A stretch of DNA of 64,000 nt from Bradyrhizobium mercantei (GCF_001982635.1 NZ_MKFI01000002.1:857313-921312); one strand, 5' to 3'; counted from the first letter of the stretch, positions 26,024-35,292 are shown. Translations and numbers: made by a program. The notes: generated from the sequence alone by a model not told the origin.

Positions 26024-26733
26024 GGCCGCTTGGGAATGTTGAGACCGCGTTCCACGGCCGGCCGCTTCAGCGCGCGCTCGAGCCAGGCCGCGACGTGGGT
26101 GGACCGGTCGAATTCGACGAGCTCGCGCGCGCCGTAGAAGCCGATCAGATTGCGTACCCAGCCGATCATCGAGATGTCGGCGATGGTGAATTCATCGTCC
26201 ATGAACCACTGCCGTCCGGCGAGATGGGTCTCCATCACGCCGAGCAGGCGCGCGGACTCGGCGACGTAGCGCTGCAACGGCCGCTTGTCCTCATAATCCT
26301 TGCCGGCGAATTTGTGGAAGAAGCCGACCTGGCCGAACATCGGCCCGATGCCGCCCATCTGGAAATGCACCCACTGGATGGCCTGGTAGCGGCGCGCAGC
26401 ATCCGCCGGCAACAGCTTGCCGGTCTTCTCGGCAAGATATTGCAGGATGGCGCCGGATTCGAACAGCGGCAGCGGCTTGCCGCCGGGACCGTTCGGATCG
26501 AGGATCGCCGGGATCTTGCCGTTCGGGTTCAGCGACAGGAACTCTGCCGTCTTCTGGTCGTCCTTGTTGAAGTCGACGAGATGGACCTCATAGGGCAGCC
26601 CGATCTCCTCGAGCATGATCGAGACTTTCACGCCGTTCGGCGTCGGCAGCGAATAGAGCTGCAGGCGGTCTGGATGCTGGGCGGGCCAGCGTTTTGTGAC
26701 GGGAAAGGCGGACAGGTCGGTCATATCAGACAT
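26020..26733 (-). CDS. Glutathione S-transferase, Nu class (YghU/YfcG-like)
   Basis: 237 aa. Thioredoxin domain LQLYSLPTPNGVKVSIMLEE with an NGVK start of the active-site helix, cis-Pro NPNGKIPAILDP and ESGAILQYLA, then a helical domain with FTIADISMIGWV. The longer spacing before ESGA (DPNGPGGKPLPLFESG) is a Nu-class feature; such enzymes are disulfide-bond oxidoreductases and peroxidases. The ATG at 26733 gives the family start. It is divergent from the SDR gene. It is not closely related to the GST fragments at 17-23 kb. Confidence 0.9.
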   Translation of the reverse strand: MSDMTDLSAFPVTKRWPAQHPDRLQLYSLPTPNGVKVSIMLEEIGLPYEVHLVDFNKDDQKTAEFLSLNPNGKIPAILDPNGPGGKPLPLFESGAILQYLAEKTGKLLPADAARRYQAIQWVHFQMGGIGPMFGQVGFFHKFAGKDYEDKRPLQRYVAESARLLGVMETHLAGRQWFMDDEFTIADISMIGWVRNLIGFYGARELVEFDRSTHVAAWLERALKRPAVERGLNIPKRP

Positions 26734-26804
26734 TCTTTTGCAGGGTTGTTGTTGGATCGCTAATGTACGGAGCACATTGAAAGCCGCAAGGTCTGCAACC
26801 GGCC

Positions 26805-27689
26805 ATGACAACTCAACAGACCGACGATCAACAGACAGGGGCTAAGCTCGGCTTCTCCGACGACGAACTCGCGGCACACCCGACCGTGTTCGCGGCGGAT
26901 GCACTGGCCGGTCAGGTGGCCGTCGTGTCCGGCGGCGCCGGCGGCATTGGCCGCGCCATCGCGTGGCTGTTCGCCCGGCTCGGCGCGCATGTCGTTGCGG
27001 TCGGCCGCAATGCCGACAAGCTCGACGCACTCGTCGATCACATCAGCCATCGCGGCCTGAAGGCATCCGCGCATGTCGCCGACATCAGGGAACCTGACGC
27101 GGTCAACGCGATGTTCGACGCGCTGTGGGACGCGCATGGCCGCGTCGATCATCTCGTCAACAGCGCCGGCGGCCAATTCCCGCAAGCTGCGATCGACGTC
27201 TCGATCAAGGGCTGGAACGCAGTCATCAACACCAACCTCAACGGCACCTGGTACATGATGCAGGCCGCGGCGCAGCGCTGGCGCGACCAGAAGCATCAAG
27301 GCAGCATCGTCAACATCGTCGTGGTCACGACGCACGGCCTCTACGGCATCGCGCACTCGATCGCAGCGCGCGCCGGCGTGATCGGGCTGTCGCGCGCGCT
27401 CGCAGTGGAATGGGCGCCGCTGAACATCCGCATCAATTGCATCGCGCCCGGCGCGATCGAGACCGAGGGCTGGAACGTGTACAGCGAAACGGCGCGCGCC
27501 GCCTATCCGCGCTCGAACCCGATGATGCGGCCCGGCACGCCGTGGGACATCGCGGAGGCCGCCGTCTATCTCGCCGCGCCTTCCGGCAAATTCATCACCG
27601 GCGAGATGCTGACCGTCGACGGCGGCGGCCAGCATTGGGGCGAGACCTGGACCACCGGCAAGCCCGACTACTTTAGGGGCGGCGAATAG
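26805..27689 (+). CDS. Short-chain dehydrogenase (2,4-dienoyl-CoA reductase-like) with altered active site
   Basis: 294 aa. The coenzyme motif SGGAGGIGRAIA occurs near residue 42, and NSAGGQFPQAAIDVS and RINCIAPGAIETEG are SDR hallmarks. The catalytic region is unusual: where most SDRs have YxxxK before AxxxGLTRALAVEW, this reads AHSIAARAGVIGLSRALAVEW, so Tyr is absent and Lys is replaced by Arg. The IETEGWNVY tail and this region resemble the dienoyl-CoA reductase branch, which also lacks the standard Tyr position but keeps Lys. Enoyl-CoA substrates are possible. Divergent from the Nu-GST gene. Confidence 0.85.
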   Translation: MTTQQTDDQQTGAKLGFSDDELAAHPTVFAADALAGQVAVVSGGAGGIGRAIAWLFARLGAHVVAVGRNADKLDALVDHISHRGLKASAHVADIREPDAVNAMFDALWDAHGRVDHLVNSAGGQFPQAAIDVSIKGWNAVINTNLNGTWYMMQAAAQRWRDQKHQGSIVNIVVVTTHGLYGIAHSIAARAGVIGLSRALAVEWAPLNIRINCIAPGAIETEGWNVYSETARAAYPRSNPMMRPGTPWDIAEAAVYLAAPSGKFITGEMLTVDGGGQHWGETWTTGKPDYFRGGE

Positions 27690-27721
27690 CGCGCACATAC
27701 CGATCGCGGCCGCTCCCTCCA

Positions 27722-28066
27722 TTACTTGCCATCGTCGAAGCTGACGATGACGGCGGCGTTCGCGATCAGGATCGGATCGTTGCCGAGATCGGATGGAATC
27801 TCGAGCCCGCCCGCGATCGCTTTCACGGTCTTGGTGCCGTAGGGCAGTTCCTTGGCGACCGCCGCAGTATCGACATCTTCGGGATTCGGCACGGCGATCG
27901 TGACGTCGACGAACATATCGTTGGCGGTCTTGCCGAGCATGCGGAAGAAGCCGAGGCTGGAATGGCGGATGGCGTCCGAGACCGCGCGCTTGGCAGCCTT
28001 GGTGGCATCGCGGCCGTGAACGTCGACGCCCATGCCCATTTCGGTGATACAGCGCACGCGTGTCAT
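27722..28066 (-). CDS. Lin0512-family protein, unknown function
   Basis: 114 aa. The family pattern is clear: MTRVRCITEMGMGVDVHGRD, then TKAAKRAVSDAIRHSSLGFF and TVKAIAGGLEIPSDLG near the C-terminus, all typical of the Lin0512/TIGR02058 family. It should be a small cytoplasmic oligomer; no biochemical role can be given. The ATG at 28066 follows GGGAAAG. The MFS transporter gene ends 64 bp upstream on the same strand. Confidence 0.8.
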   Translation of the reverse strand: MTRVRCITEMGMGVDVHGRDATKAAKRAVSDAIRHSSLGFFRMLGKTANDMFVDVTIAVPNPEDVDTAAVAKELPYGTKTVKAIAGGLEIPSDLGNDPILIANAAVIVSFDDGK

Positions 28067-28130
28067 GAAACTTTCCCGTTGTCGTTGGCGTGAGAGACTG
28101 ATCACTCCTTCGGCCCCCACACGCGCGACG

Positions 28131-29354
28131 TCAAGCCGGGTCGTCAGCCTCCCCCACGCGCTTGTGATCGCCGCGCGCCAGCATCCACGCAGCCAAGCCC
28201 GCGAGGAGCGCCGCGGCAACCACCAGGACGCTCGCCGCGCCCCAGCCCCATGCCGAGACGACGGCGCCGACCGCGATCGGCCCGGTCACCTGGCCGAAAT
28301 TGCTGCCGGTCATCAGCAGCCCCATCATGACCGGAACCATGGCCGCCGAGCGCGCCGCCGCCGGTGCGGTCGCGAGCAACGTCGCCGGGATCAGGCCGCC
28401 GACAGCCGAGAACAGCAGGCACAGCCAGAACGCGCCCCACCCGCCGAGCATCGGCAGGAAGATTCCGAGCGCGGAGGCGCCCATCACGACGGCTGCAACG
28501 GCGATCAGCGCGATCCGGCTGACTCCGCGCGCGAGCAGATTGCCGGCAGCGAGGTTGCCGACGACGTTGCCCGCCGCCGCCAACGCACTGAGCCCGCCGG
28601 CGCCCTGGCTGGAGACGCCGAGCCGTTCGGTCAGCAGGATCGGCAGGAAACTGAACAATGCAAAGAACATCAGGCTGTAGAGCGCGAACAGCACCATCAG
28701 AAGCGCCGGGGTGCGCTGCTGCGCCAGCGCGGCGGCTTGCTGCATCAGACCGCTACGCTCCGCGCCGGTCCGCGACGCCACTTCAGGCACGATGATGCCG
28801 GCGAGGACGAACAGCACCGCGACAACGCCGGCGCTGGCCCACCAGATCGCGCGCCAGCCATCGAAGAGCGGTCCTGCGACCAGCGCCAGCGCGATCCCGA
28901 ACGGCATCACGCAGCTCCACACCGCCATGGTGACGTCGCGCGCGCTGACGTCGACGACGCGATCGAGCAATGCGGGTGCTGCGACCATCACCAGCAGGAA
29001 ACCGAGCCCTTCGAGCAGCCGCGATGCCAGCAGCACCGCGAGCTGCGGCGCGAGCGCGCCCGAGGCCGCGCCGAGCGCGATGGCCGCGAGCCCGCATAGC
29101 AACACCCGGCGCGCGCCAACCGCGGCGATCACGACGCCCGCCGGGACGCTGCCGAAAAGTCCCAGGACCGCAAAGATGCCAGCGACCGTTCCGACCGCGG
29201 CGAGATCAATCCCGAGGTTCTGTTGCAGCATGGCCGCGGCGATCGGCACCTTGCCGACCTGAAGCGCGGCGCCGATCCCGCAACCGATCACGACGGCGAC
29301 CGTCGCCCATCGCTTCGCCTCGTTCTGCTGCGCCACGGCCGTCTCGATCGTCAT
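28131..29354 (-). CDS. MFS transporter (CynX/NimT-like)
   Basis: 407 aa, twelve predicted helices. The loop 2-3 signature is degenerate (GLFGSVPAGVVIAAVGARRVL), and the CynX-like arrangement ends with GWGAASVLVVAAALLAGLAAWM. The exported or imported compound is unknown. Divergent from a LysR gene (97 bp between starts), the probable local regulator; the Lin0512 gene follows on the same strand. Confidence 0.85.
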   Translation of the reverse strand: MTIETAVAQQNEAKRWATVAVVIGCGIGAALQVGKVPIAAAMLQQNLGIDLAAVGTVAGIFAVLGLFGSVPAGVVIAAVGARRVLLCGLAAIALGAASGALAPQLAVLLASRLLEGLGFLLVMVAAPALLDRVVDVSARDVTMAVWSCVMPFGIALALVAGPLFDGWRAIWWASAGVVAVLFVLAGIIVPEVASRTGAERSGLMQQAAALAQQRTPALLMVLFALYSLMFFALFSFLPILLTERLGVSSQGAGGLSALAAAGNVVGNLAAGNLLARGVSRIALIAVAAVVMGASALGIFLPMLGGWGAFWLCLLFSAVGGLIPATLLATAPAAARSAAMVPVMMGLLMTGSNFGQVTGPIAVGAVVSAWGWGAASVLVVAAALLAGLAAWMLARGDHKRVGEADDPA

Positions 29355-29451
29355 GCGTCCACCCGCCCCGGTTCAACTCATCACAAATAGCGTTTCCCGG
29401 CCATCGACAGAAGTGATATGTTTTGCATCCACTTGATCGATTTCATAGATC

Positions 29452-30384
29452 ATGCTCGATAACCTCACGCTCGATCAGATCCGCGTCTTTGTCACCATCG
29501 CCGACAGCGGCAGCTTTCGCGCCGCCGCGACCAAGCTGGCGCGGGTGCAGTCCGCGATCAGCCACGCCGTCGCCAATCTCGAGGCCGAGCTCGGCCTGAT
29601 GCTGTTCGATCGCTCCAGCCATCGCCCGGCGCTGACGGCCGAGGGCAAGGCGCTGCTCGGCAATGCGCGCGACCTCCTGCTCCGCGTCGATGCGATGCGG
29701 GCGCGCGCCCACGGCCTTGGCGACGGGGTGGAGCCGGAACTCGCGCTGGTCGTCGACACGCTGTTTCCGATCTCAGCCGTCGGCGCGGCGCTGACGGAGA
29801 TGCGCACGGCCTATCCGTCCGTCAGCGTGCGGCTCGCGGTCGAACCGATGGGCGGTCCGATCGCGGCCCTCACCGAACGGCGCAGCGCGCTCGCCGTGAC
29901 CGTCGGCGAGGATTTTCGTGATCCCCGCCTCGCGCTCGACGCGATCTGCGCCGTGCAGATCATCGCGGTCGCCTCCGCAAGCCATCCGCTCGCGCGCCGT
30001 GGCCGCAAGAGCGTCGCCGACCTCGCCGACCATCTGCAGATCGTGCTGTCGGACCCGACGCCGCTGTCGGAAGGCCGCAACTTCGGTGTGCTCTCGCCGC
30101 AGATTTGCCGGGTCAGCAATCAGGACACCAAGCACGCCATGATCCTGGCCGGGCTCGGCTGGGGCCGGCTGCCGCACTGGCAGGTGGCGCGCGACCTCAG
30201 CGAACGCCGCCTGGTGCGGGTCGAGACCGGCGCGCTCGGCCGCAACGCCGCGGTCGCGATGGAAGCCTATCTCGCGCACCGGCTCGACGAGCCGCTCGGC
30301 CCCGCCGCACACGCGTTTGCAGATGCACTGACGCGGATCGCCGCACGCACGCACGCGCCGAAGGTCGGCGCGAAGAAGCGCTGA
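29452..30384 (+). CDS. LysR-family transcriptional regulator
   Basis: 310 aa. Helix-turn-helix in residues 5-65 (DQIRVFVTIADSGSFRAAAT, RVQSAISHAVANLEAELGLM) followed by a substrate-binding-like effector domain. Divergent from the CynX-like MFS gene; the 97-bp gap must contain both promoters. Confidence 0.9.
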   Translation: MLDNLTLDQIRVFVTIADSGSFRAAATKLARVQSAISHAVANLEAELGLMLFDRSSHRPALTAEGKALLGNARDLLLRVDAMRARAHGLGDGVEPELALVVDTLFPISAVGAALTEMRTAYPSVSVRLAVEPMGGPIAALTERRSALAVTVGEDFRDPRLALDAICAVQIIAVASASHPLARRGRKSVADLADHLQIVLSDPTPLSEGRNFGVLSPQICRVSNQDTKHAMILAGLGWGRLPHWQVARDLSERRLVRVETGALGRNAAVAMEAYLAHRLDEPLGPAAHAFADALTRIAARTHAPKVGAKKR

Positions 30385-30424
30385 AGCGCAGCCGGGCGCG
30401 GTCCCTCCCCGGCCCGTTCAGCCT

Positions 30425-31129
30425 TCAATCCTCAATCTCGCCGCTGCGGATCGCGAGCCGGATGGCCTGCGCCGTTGTCGCGACGCCGAGCCGAAGCCGT
30501 GCGCGCCGCAAATGGTTCTCGACCGTGCGTTCCGAGAGCCCGAGCGACGCCGCAATGTCGGCCTGGCGCCGTCCGGCGGAGATCCAGCGCAGCACCTCAC
30601 GTTCGCGCGGCGACAGGCTCGACGCACCATTCGGTTCGCGTGCCTCGATCAGGCGGCGGGCTGCGCGAAAGGCCGCGGCGCCGATCATGGTCAGCGCCAC
30701 GCGCGCCGGCGCCGACGCGTCGATCCGCGTGCCGGCGAAGCTCATCGCGCCTTCGAGGCCGGTGCGCCCGAACACCGGGACCTGCAATCCGTGGAAACCG
30801 GGTCCGCGCGGCGTACGCACCACGCGGTATTTCTCACCGCGCGCGGACAGCACCTTGGTCCAGAAAAACGGCTCATCCACATTGAGGAAGTTGCGCGTCA
30901 CCGGGCAATGCCGGACATAGGTCTCCGCGTCGACCGTCACGCCCTTGCCGAACCAGTCGCCTTCGACCCAGTAGATGCTGTCAACCAGATCCTCACGCGC
31001 CGGCGACGCCGAGAACATCACAAACCGGTCGTATCCGAGCGGCACGCTCGCAGCCCGCACCGCCGCCTGGATCGTGGGCAGGCTTTCGCTGCCCTCGATC
31101 GCAACCACGGCTTCGATGTAGCGGTCCAT
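30425..31129 (-). CDS. LuxR-type solo regulator with autoinducer-binding-like domain
   Basis: 234 aa. N-terminal Autoind_bind-like domain (about residues 20-150) and C-terminal LuxR helix-turn-helix (SPREREVLRWISAGRRQADI, then LGLSERTVENHLRRARLRLG, 173-215). In AHL receptors an Asp in the YxxxDP segment binds the acyl-homoserine lactone amide; here the segment reads TYVRHCPVTRN, with Cys75 at that place, while FFW at 88-90 is kept. No luxI homologue is in the window. An inverted repeat 50 bp upstream is repeated in front of hchA, suggesting a small regulon that senses something other than a classic AHL. Confidence 0.88.
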   Translation of the reverse strand: MDRYIEAVVAIEGSESLPTIQAAVRAASVPLGYDRFVMFSASPAREDLVDSIYWVEGDWFGKGVTVDAETYVRHCPVTRNFLNVDEPFFWTKVLSARGEKYRVVRTPRGPGFHGLQVPVFGRTGLEGAMSFAGTRIDASAPARVALTMIGAAAFRAARRLIEAREPNGASSLSPREREVLRWISAGRRQADIAASLGLSERTVENHLRRARLRLGVATTAQAIRLAIRSGEIED

Positions 31130-31178
31130 GTCGATGCCATCGTGTCCCGGGAAATTCCGTCGCGCGCGCTCCCGCGCA

Positions 31179-31196
31179 TTGAGGACTTTCCCTCAA
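31179..31196. promoter_or_regulatory. Lux-box-like inverted repeat upstream of the luxR-type gene
   Basis: TTGAGG-ACTTTC-CCTCAA, perfect 6-bp arms and 18 bp in all, centred 58 bp before the LuxR start codon. The core TGAGG-N6-CCTCA with TTTC in the spacer recurs at 32225-32240. Confidence 0.65.
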
Positions 31197-31284
31197 GCCG
31201 GGCGGGCCTGCAAGCCGCGCAAAATCGTCCGGCCACGGGCGGCGCGGCGGGGTCACCTCGCCGCCTCGCGCCTGGCCGATGGCT

Positions 31285-32160
31285 TCAGCGTCCGCCGAGC
31301 GTATCGAGCAAAGCCTTTGCGGCCGCCTTGCCGACATTGTTGGCGGCGAACGGGCTGTCACCGGTGATCAGCTTGCGATCCTGATACGTCTTGCCGGTGA
31401 TGTCCTTGTTCACGATCTCGACCCCGAGCGCTTGCAGCTGTTCGCCGAAAGCCCAGGTCAGCGCGCCCGGCATGTAGCCGATATCGGGCGTGGTCCGATC
31501 GATGGCGTCGGGAAATGCGCAGATCTTGTAACCCTTGAACGGATAGTCGCCCTTGGCCTCGCCGACCGCGGACGCCAGCAGCGCCGCCGGGCCATGGCAG
31601 AGCGAGACGATATGCTTGTCGTTGTCGAGCGCCCATTTCAGCGCGGCCTTCACGTCGAGGCTTTGGGGAAGGCCGATCAGCGCACCATGGCCGCCTGGAA
31701 TGAATACCGCGATATAATCGGAATCCTTGCCGAGCTTGTTCTCGATCACGTCGGAAAGCTTGAGCGGCTGCTTCAGCCGGCCGAGATACTTCTGGTAGAT
31801 GCTCTTGACCGCGTCGTCGGCGTTCGGAAACGCCCAGAGCTCGAACTTGACCGGGTTGCCGGACACGGTTGCGATGTCGAACTCGAACCCGGCCTTGTCG
31901 AGATGATACATCGGCAACAAGGTCTCGACGGGATGGTTGCCGGTCGAGAACATCGTGCCGTTCTGCAACAGCAGATAGCGCTCATCCGCAGCGATCATCA
32001 GGATTTTCCAGCGGCCACCCCTGTAGGCATTGGGGTAGTCCGCGCCGGAGAGATCCGACTTGGCCGAGGTGAATTGCCCAAGCGAGTAAGGCGACGGAAA
32101 GAAGGCGTTGTTCTCCGCCGGATCGGCTACGGGACGCTTGTCCTGGGATTGCTCGGACAT
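31285..32160 (-). CDS. hchA: DJ-1/PfpI-family chaperone-glyoxalase III (Hsp31)
   Basis: 291 aa, the full HchA length. Catalytic triad positions match E. coli Hsp31: Glu79 in NHPVET, Cys188-His189 in [11 protein letters not shown], and the nucleophile loop preceded by [13 protein letters not shown]. HchA converts methylglyoxal to lactate without glutathione and has holdase and deglycation activity. The ATG at 32160 follows GAGAGG. It has its own upstream region with a lux-box-like repeat, so it need not be cotranscribed with the threonine aldolase gene upstream. Confidence 0.93.
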   Translation of the reverse strand: MSEQSQDKRPVADPAENNAFFPSPYSLGQFTSAKSDLSGADYPNAYRGGRWKILMIAADERYLLLQNGTMFSTGNHPVETLLPMYHLDKAGFEFDIATVSGNPVKFELWAFPNADDAVKSIYQKYLGRLKQPLKLSDVIENKLGKDSDYIAVFIPGGHGALIGLPQSLDVKAALKWALDNDKHIVSLCHGPAALLASAVGEAKGDYPFKGYKICAFPDAIDRTTPDIGYMPGALTWAFGEQLQALGVEIVNKDITGKTYQDRKLITGDSPFAANNVGKAAAKALLDTLGGR

Positions 32161-32224
32161 CGCAATATCCTCTCTCATCGTGTTGCGGTCCGGCAAAGGT
32201 AAGCACGGGCCGCGAAATCACGAA

Positions 32225-32240
32225 TGAGGGATTTCCCTCA
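32225..32240. promoter_or_regulatory. Lux-box-like inverted repeat upstream of hchA
   Basis: TGAGG-GATTTC-CCTCA, centred 72 bp before the hchA ATG. Same arms and similar spacer as the site before the luxR-type gene. Placed where a class II activator site would be if transcription starts near 32190. Confidence 0.65.
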
Positions 32241-32273
32241 ATGGCGCGCAGGATGGACAGGACTAGTGACGCA

Positions 32274-33344
32274 TCACCGCTTCGATGCGACGGACGAGAA
32301 CGCCGCCAGCGTCCGCTCGACCGCCGCCCGGTCGATATGGCGATGCGTGACAAGCCGCAGCTGGCTCGCGCCGCTGGCCTGCACCAGGATGCCGTGCGCC
32401 TCGAGGCGCGCTGCCCATTCGGCGGCACTCAGCGCGCTGCCCGCGACATCGATGCGCAGGATATTGGTTTGCACATGATCGGCCTCGCCGAGCGCCGGGT
32501 CGAGCCATGCCAGCCCGCGTGCGAGTTGTCCGGCGGCCTCATGATCGTCGCGCAGACGCGCGATCATGGTGTCGAGCGCGACGAGACCGGCGGCCGCGAT
32601 CACGCCGGCCTGGCGCATGTTGCCGCCGACAAAGCGGCGGAATGCCCGTGCCTGCGCGATCAAGGCGGCATCACCGACCAGCAGGCTGCCGACCGGCGCG
32701 CTCAATCCCTTCGAGACGCAGAACATCAGACTGTCGGTATGCGCGGCGATCTGCTGCGCACTCACCCCCAGCGCCACAGCCGCATTGAACAGCCGCGCAC
32801 CGTCGACATGCACGGCAATGCCGTTGCTGCGGCCGAGCGCGTGAACGCGCGCCATATGCGCCAGCGGCAGCACGGTGCCACCGGCGCCATTGTGGCTGGT
32901 CTCCATCCAGATCAGTGCCGGTCGTGGCCGTCCCGCCGATGACGAGGCACCGATGGCCTGCGCCAGCGGCTGCTCCTGCATCGCGCCGCGCTGGCTCGCC
33001 ACCGGTCGCGGCACCAGGCCCGCCACCGTCACGACGCTGCCGATCTCCGAATTGAACAGATGCGCGCCGGAATCGGAAAACACCTCCCCGCCCCGCTCGC
33101 CATGCGCCAGCATCGCCAGCAGATTACCCATGGTGCCGCTCGGCACGAACACGGCCGCCGCCTTGCCGGTCAGCTCAGCCGCCCTCTCCTCCAGCGCGCG
33201 CACGGTCGGATCGCCGTCGCGGCTGTCGTCACCGAGCGGCGCGCTGCGCATTGCCGCGAGCATGGCATCCGTCGGCAGTGTCACGGTGTCGCTGCGCAGG
33301 TCGACGACACCAGCCGCGCTCGGGAGAATGCCTTTGCTCATCAT
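32274..33344 (-). CDS. ltaE: Low-specificity L-threonine aldolase (beta-eliminating lyase family)
   Basis: 356 aa, fold-type I PLP enzyme. DLRSDTVTLPTDAM at residues 15-28 is the family start, HVDGARLFNAAVALG (179-193) holds the PLP-ring Asp181, and Lys212 in CVSKGLSAPVGS forms the Schiff base. It cleaves L-threonine or allo-threonine to glycine and acetaldehyde and may accept other beta-hydroxy amino acids. Its ATG overlaps the symporter stop by 4 bp (ATGA), making it the third gene of a coupled GntR-symporter-aldolase operon. Confidence 0.92.
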   Translation of the reverse strand: MMSKGILPSAAGVVDLRSDTVTLPTDAMLAAMRSAPLGDDSRDGDPTVRALEERAAELTGKAAAVFVPSGTMGNLLAMLAHGERGGEVFSDSGAHLFNSEIGSVVTVAGLVPRPVASQRGAMQEQPLAQAIGASSSAGRPRPALIWMETSHNGAGGTVLPLAHMARVHALGRSNGIAVHVDGARLFNAAVALGVSAQQIAAHTDSLMFCVSKGLSAPVGSLLVGDAALIAQARAFRRFVGGNMRQAGVIAAAGLVALDTMIARLRDDHEAAGQLARGLAWLDPALGEADHVQTNILRIDVAGSALSAAEWAARLEAHGILVQASGASQLRLVTHRHIDRAAVERTLAAFSSVASKR

Positions 33345-34606
33345 GCGTCCTGGGTCTTCAGCGCGAGCGGCGCGGCTTCCGGCGCCCCGACGGGAAGCTC
33401 GCCGCCGAAGCGCTGCACCAGCTTCACCGCAACGGTATTACCGAACACGTTGATCGCGGTGCGGCCCATATCGAGGAACGCGTCGACGCCGGCGATGATC
33501 GCCAGCGCCTCGACCGGCAGGCCGATCGCCGACAGCACCATGGCGATGGCGACCAGCCCGCCCGAGGGGACATTGGCACTGCCCTTGCTGGCGATGGTGG
33601 TAACCATCACGATGGTCAGCAGCGTCGACCAGGTCAGCGTCACGCCATAGGCCTCCGCCAGGAAAGTCACGGCGAGCGCGAAATACATGATCGCGCCGTC
33701 GCGGTTGAAGGCATAGCCGAGCGGCAGCACCACCGAGACGATCCGATTCGGCACGCCCATCGCCTGCAGCTTCTCCATATGGAGCGGCAGCGTGACCTCC
33801 GACGAGCGGGTGGAGAATGCCAGCAGCATCGGCTCCATCACCGCCTTGGTCACCGCGATCGGTTTCTCGCCGATCGCAAGCAACATCACCCAGAAGATCA
33901 CGACCATGATGGCGAGGCCGAGATACATCACGGCCACGAGCTTGGCGAGCGCGACCACCGTCGCGAGCCCTTGGGTCGCAAACAGCCACGACATGATCGC
34001 AAACACCGCGATCGGCGCCAGCGACGTGATCCATTTCGTCATCTTGAACATCGCCGCCATCACGGCTTCGAGCACCGCGACCATCGGCTCGCCGACCCTG
34101 CCGATCGAGGCCAGCGCCAGCCCGAACGGGATCGCGAACACCAGCGTCGGCAGGATTCTCTGTTCGGCCATCGCAGCGACGATGTTCGACGGGATCATGT
34201 CCATGAAGAACTTGATCCAGTCGACCGATACCGCGAGGTTCGCCGGCACCTTGCCGGTCGCCGCCAGCGGCGCGCCGGCGCCGGGGTGGAAGATCCCGTT
34301 CAGCAAGAGCCCGATCAGGATCGAGATCACGGTCGCCAGATAGAAATAGCCGAGGCAGATCACGACGACGCGGCCGAGCACCTTGAGCTCGCTGCCCATC
34401 CGGTAGATGCCGAGCGCGACCGACGAGAACACCACCGGGATCACGATCATCTTCACCGCCTCGACGAAGGCGGTGCCGACCGGCCGCAGGCTCGCGCCGA
34501 AATCCGGCCAGAGCAGACCGACGGCAAGCCCTGCGACGAGGCCGATCAGCATCTGCACCGCGAGCGGCAGTCTCAGGACACGCCGCAAGGCTGATCGTTC
34601 GCTCAT
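33341..34606 (-). CDS. Dicarboxylate/amino acid:cation symporter (DAACS family)
   Basis: 421 aa. Same fold as DctA: VEAVKMIVIPVVFSSVALGI, re-entrant loop FSTRSSEVTLPLHMEKL, VLPLGYAFNRDGAIMYFALA, and IAGVDAFLDMGRTAINVFGN near the C-terminus. Tip residues differ from DctA (STRSS versus TSSSE, FNRDG versus FNLDG), so the substrate is probably an amino acid, perhaps serine/threonine-like given the aldolase partner. The ATG at 34606 overlaps the gntR stop by 4 bp. Confidence 0.9.
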   Translation of the reverse strand: MSERSALRRVLRLPLAVQMLIGLVAGLAVGLLWPDFGASLRPVGTAFVEAVKMIVIPVVFSSVALGIYRMGSELKVLGRVVVICLGYFYLATVISILIGLLLNGIFHPGAGAPLAATGKVPANLAVSVDWIKFFMDMIPSNIVAAMAEQRILPTLVFAIPFGLALASIGRVGEPMVAVLEAVMAAMFKMTKWITSLAPIAVFAIMSWLFATQGLATVVALAKLVAVMYLGLAIMVVIFWVMLLAIGEKPIAVTKAVMEPMLLAFSTRSSEVTLPLHMEKLQAMGVPNRIVSVVLPLGYAFNRDGAIMYFALAVTFLAEAYGVTLTWSTLLTIVMVTTIASKGSANVPSGGLVAIAMVLSAIGLPVEALAIIAGVDAFLDMGRTAINVFGNTVAVKLVQRFGGELPVGAPEAAPLALKTQDA

Positions 34607-35292
34607 GAACGCTGGTCTCCATTTGCCGAGATGCGCGGCCGCACGGCGCCGAGCGCCTTCAGCCGCGCCTCGAATGCCGAGGACAAATGCCGCCACATCC
34701 GCTGCTGCGCGGCATCGGGGTCCTGCGCCGCGACCGCGGCATGGATGTCGAGATGCTCGCTGACCGCCTGCCGGGTGCGCTCGACGTTGTATTGCGGCAT
34801 CTTTTGCAGGGCGAGCCCGCTCTGCGCGCGCAGATTGTCGTAGGCCTCGACCAGCCGGCCGTTGCCGGTGGCGCGGAACAGTTCGTCGTGAAAGCTCCAG
34901 CCGGCCTGCTGGGCCTCCTCGACGTCGATCGTGGCGCGCGACTTGATGCGGCGCAGCTCCTTGGCACATTGCGCGAGACTATCGGTCGGTCCGCGCGTCG
35001 CGGCGAGATAGGCTGCCATGCCCTCGAGCGCGAGCCGCAGCTCGTGGATCTCGCGCAAATCGTCGAACGACAATTGCCGCACGAAGGTGCCGCGCATCGG
35101 ATGGATGGTGAGCAGCCCATCTTTCGCGAGCGCCTTCAAAGCCTCGCGCACCGGCGTTCGCCCGAGCGCGAGCCGGTCCGACAGGCTGCGTTCTGACAAC
35201 GGCTCGTCCGGCGCGAACTCGCCCGAGATCACGAGGTCGCGGATGCGCGCATAGGCCTGATCGCGGTGCAGAGCAGATGACACAACTGACAT
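34603..35292 (-). CDS. GntR-family regulator, FadR/FCD subfamily
   Basis: 229 aa. N-terminal winged helix (YARIRDLVISGEFAPDEPLS, LALGRTPVREALKALAKDGLL) and C-terminal helical FCD domain with the metal-binding His/Asp pattern (DELFRATGNGRL, SEHLDIHAAVAAQD). First gene of the operon. Its ATG lies inside a perfect inverted repeat that is probably its own operator, so either autorepression also blocks initiation or the mRNA is leaderless; a TTGACA -35 lies 17 bp before a weak TGGTAT. Confidence 0.9.
   Translation of the reverse strand: MSVVSSALHRDQAYARIRDLVISGEFAPDEPLSERSLSDRLALGRTPVREALKALAKDGLLTIHPMRGTFVRQLSFDDLREIHELRLALEGMAAYLAATRGPTDSLAQCAKELRRIKSRATIDVEEAQQAGWSFHDELFRATGNGRLVEAYDNLRAQSGLALQKMPQYNVERTRQAVSEHLDIHAAVAAQDPDAAQQRMWRHLSSAFEARLKALGAVRPRISANGDQRS

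Noticed and set aside
30425..31129. Classic AHL quorum-sensing system
   Set aside because: No luxI-type synthase in the window and the key Asp of the ligand pocket is Cys.
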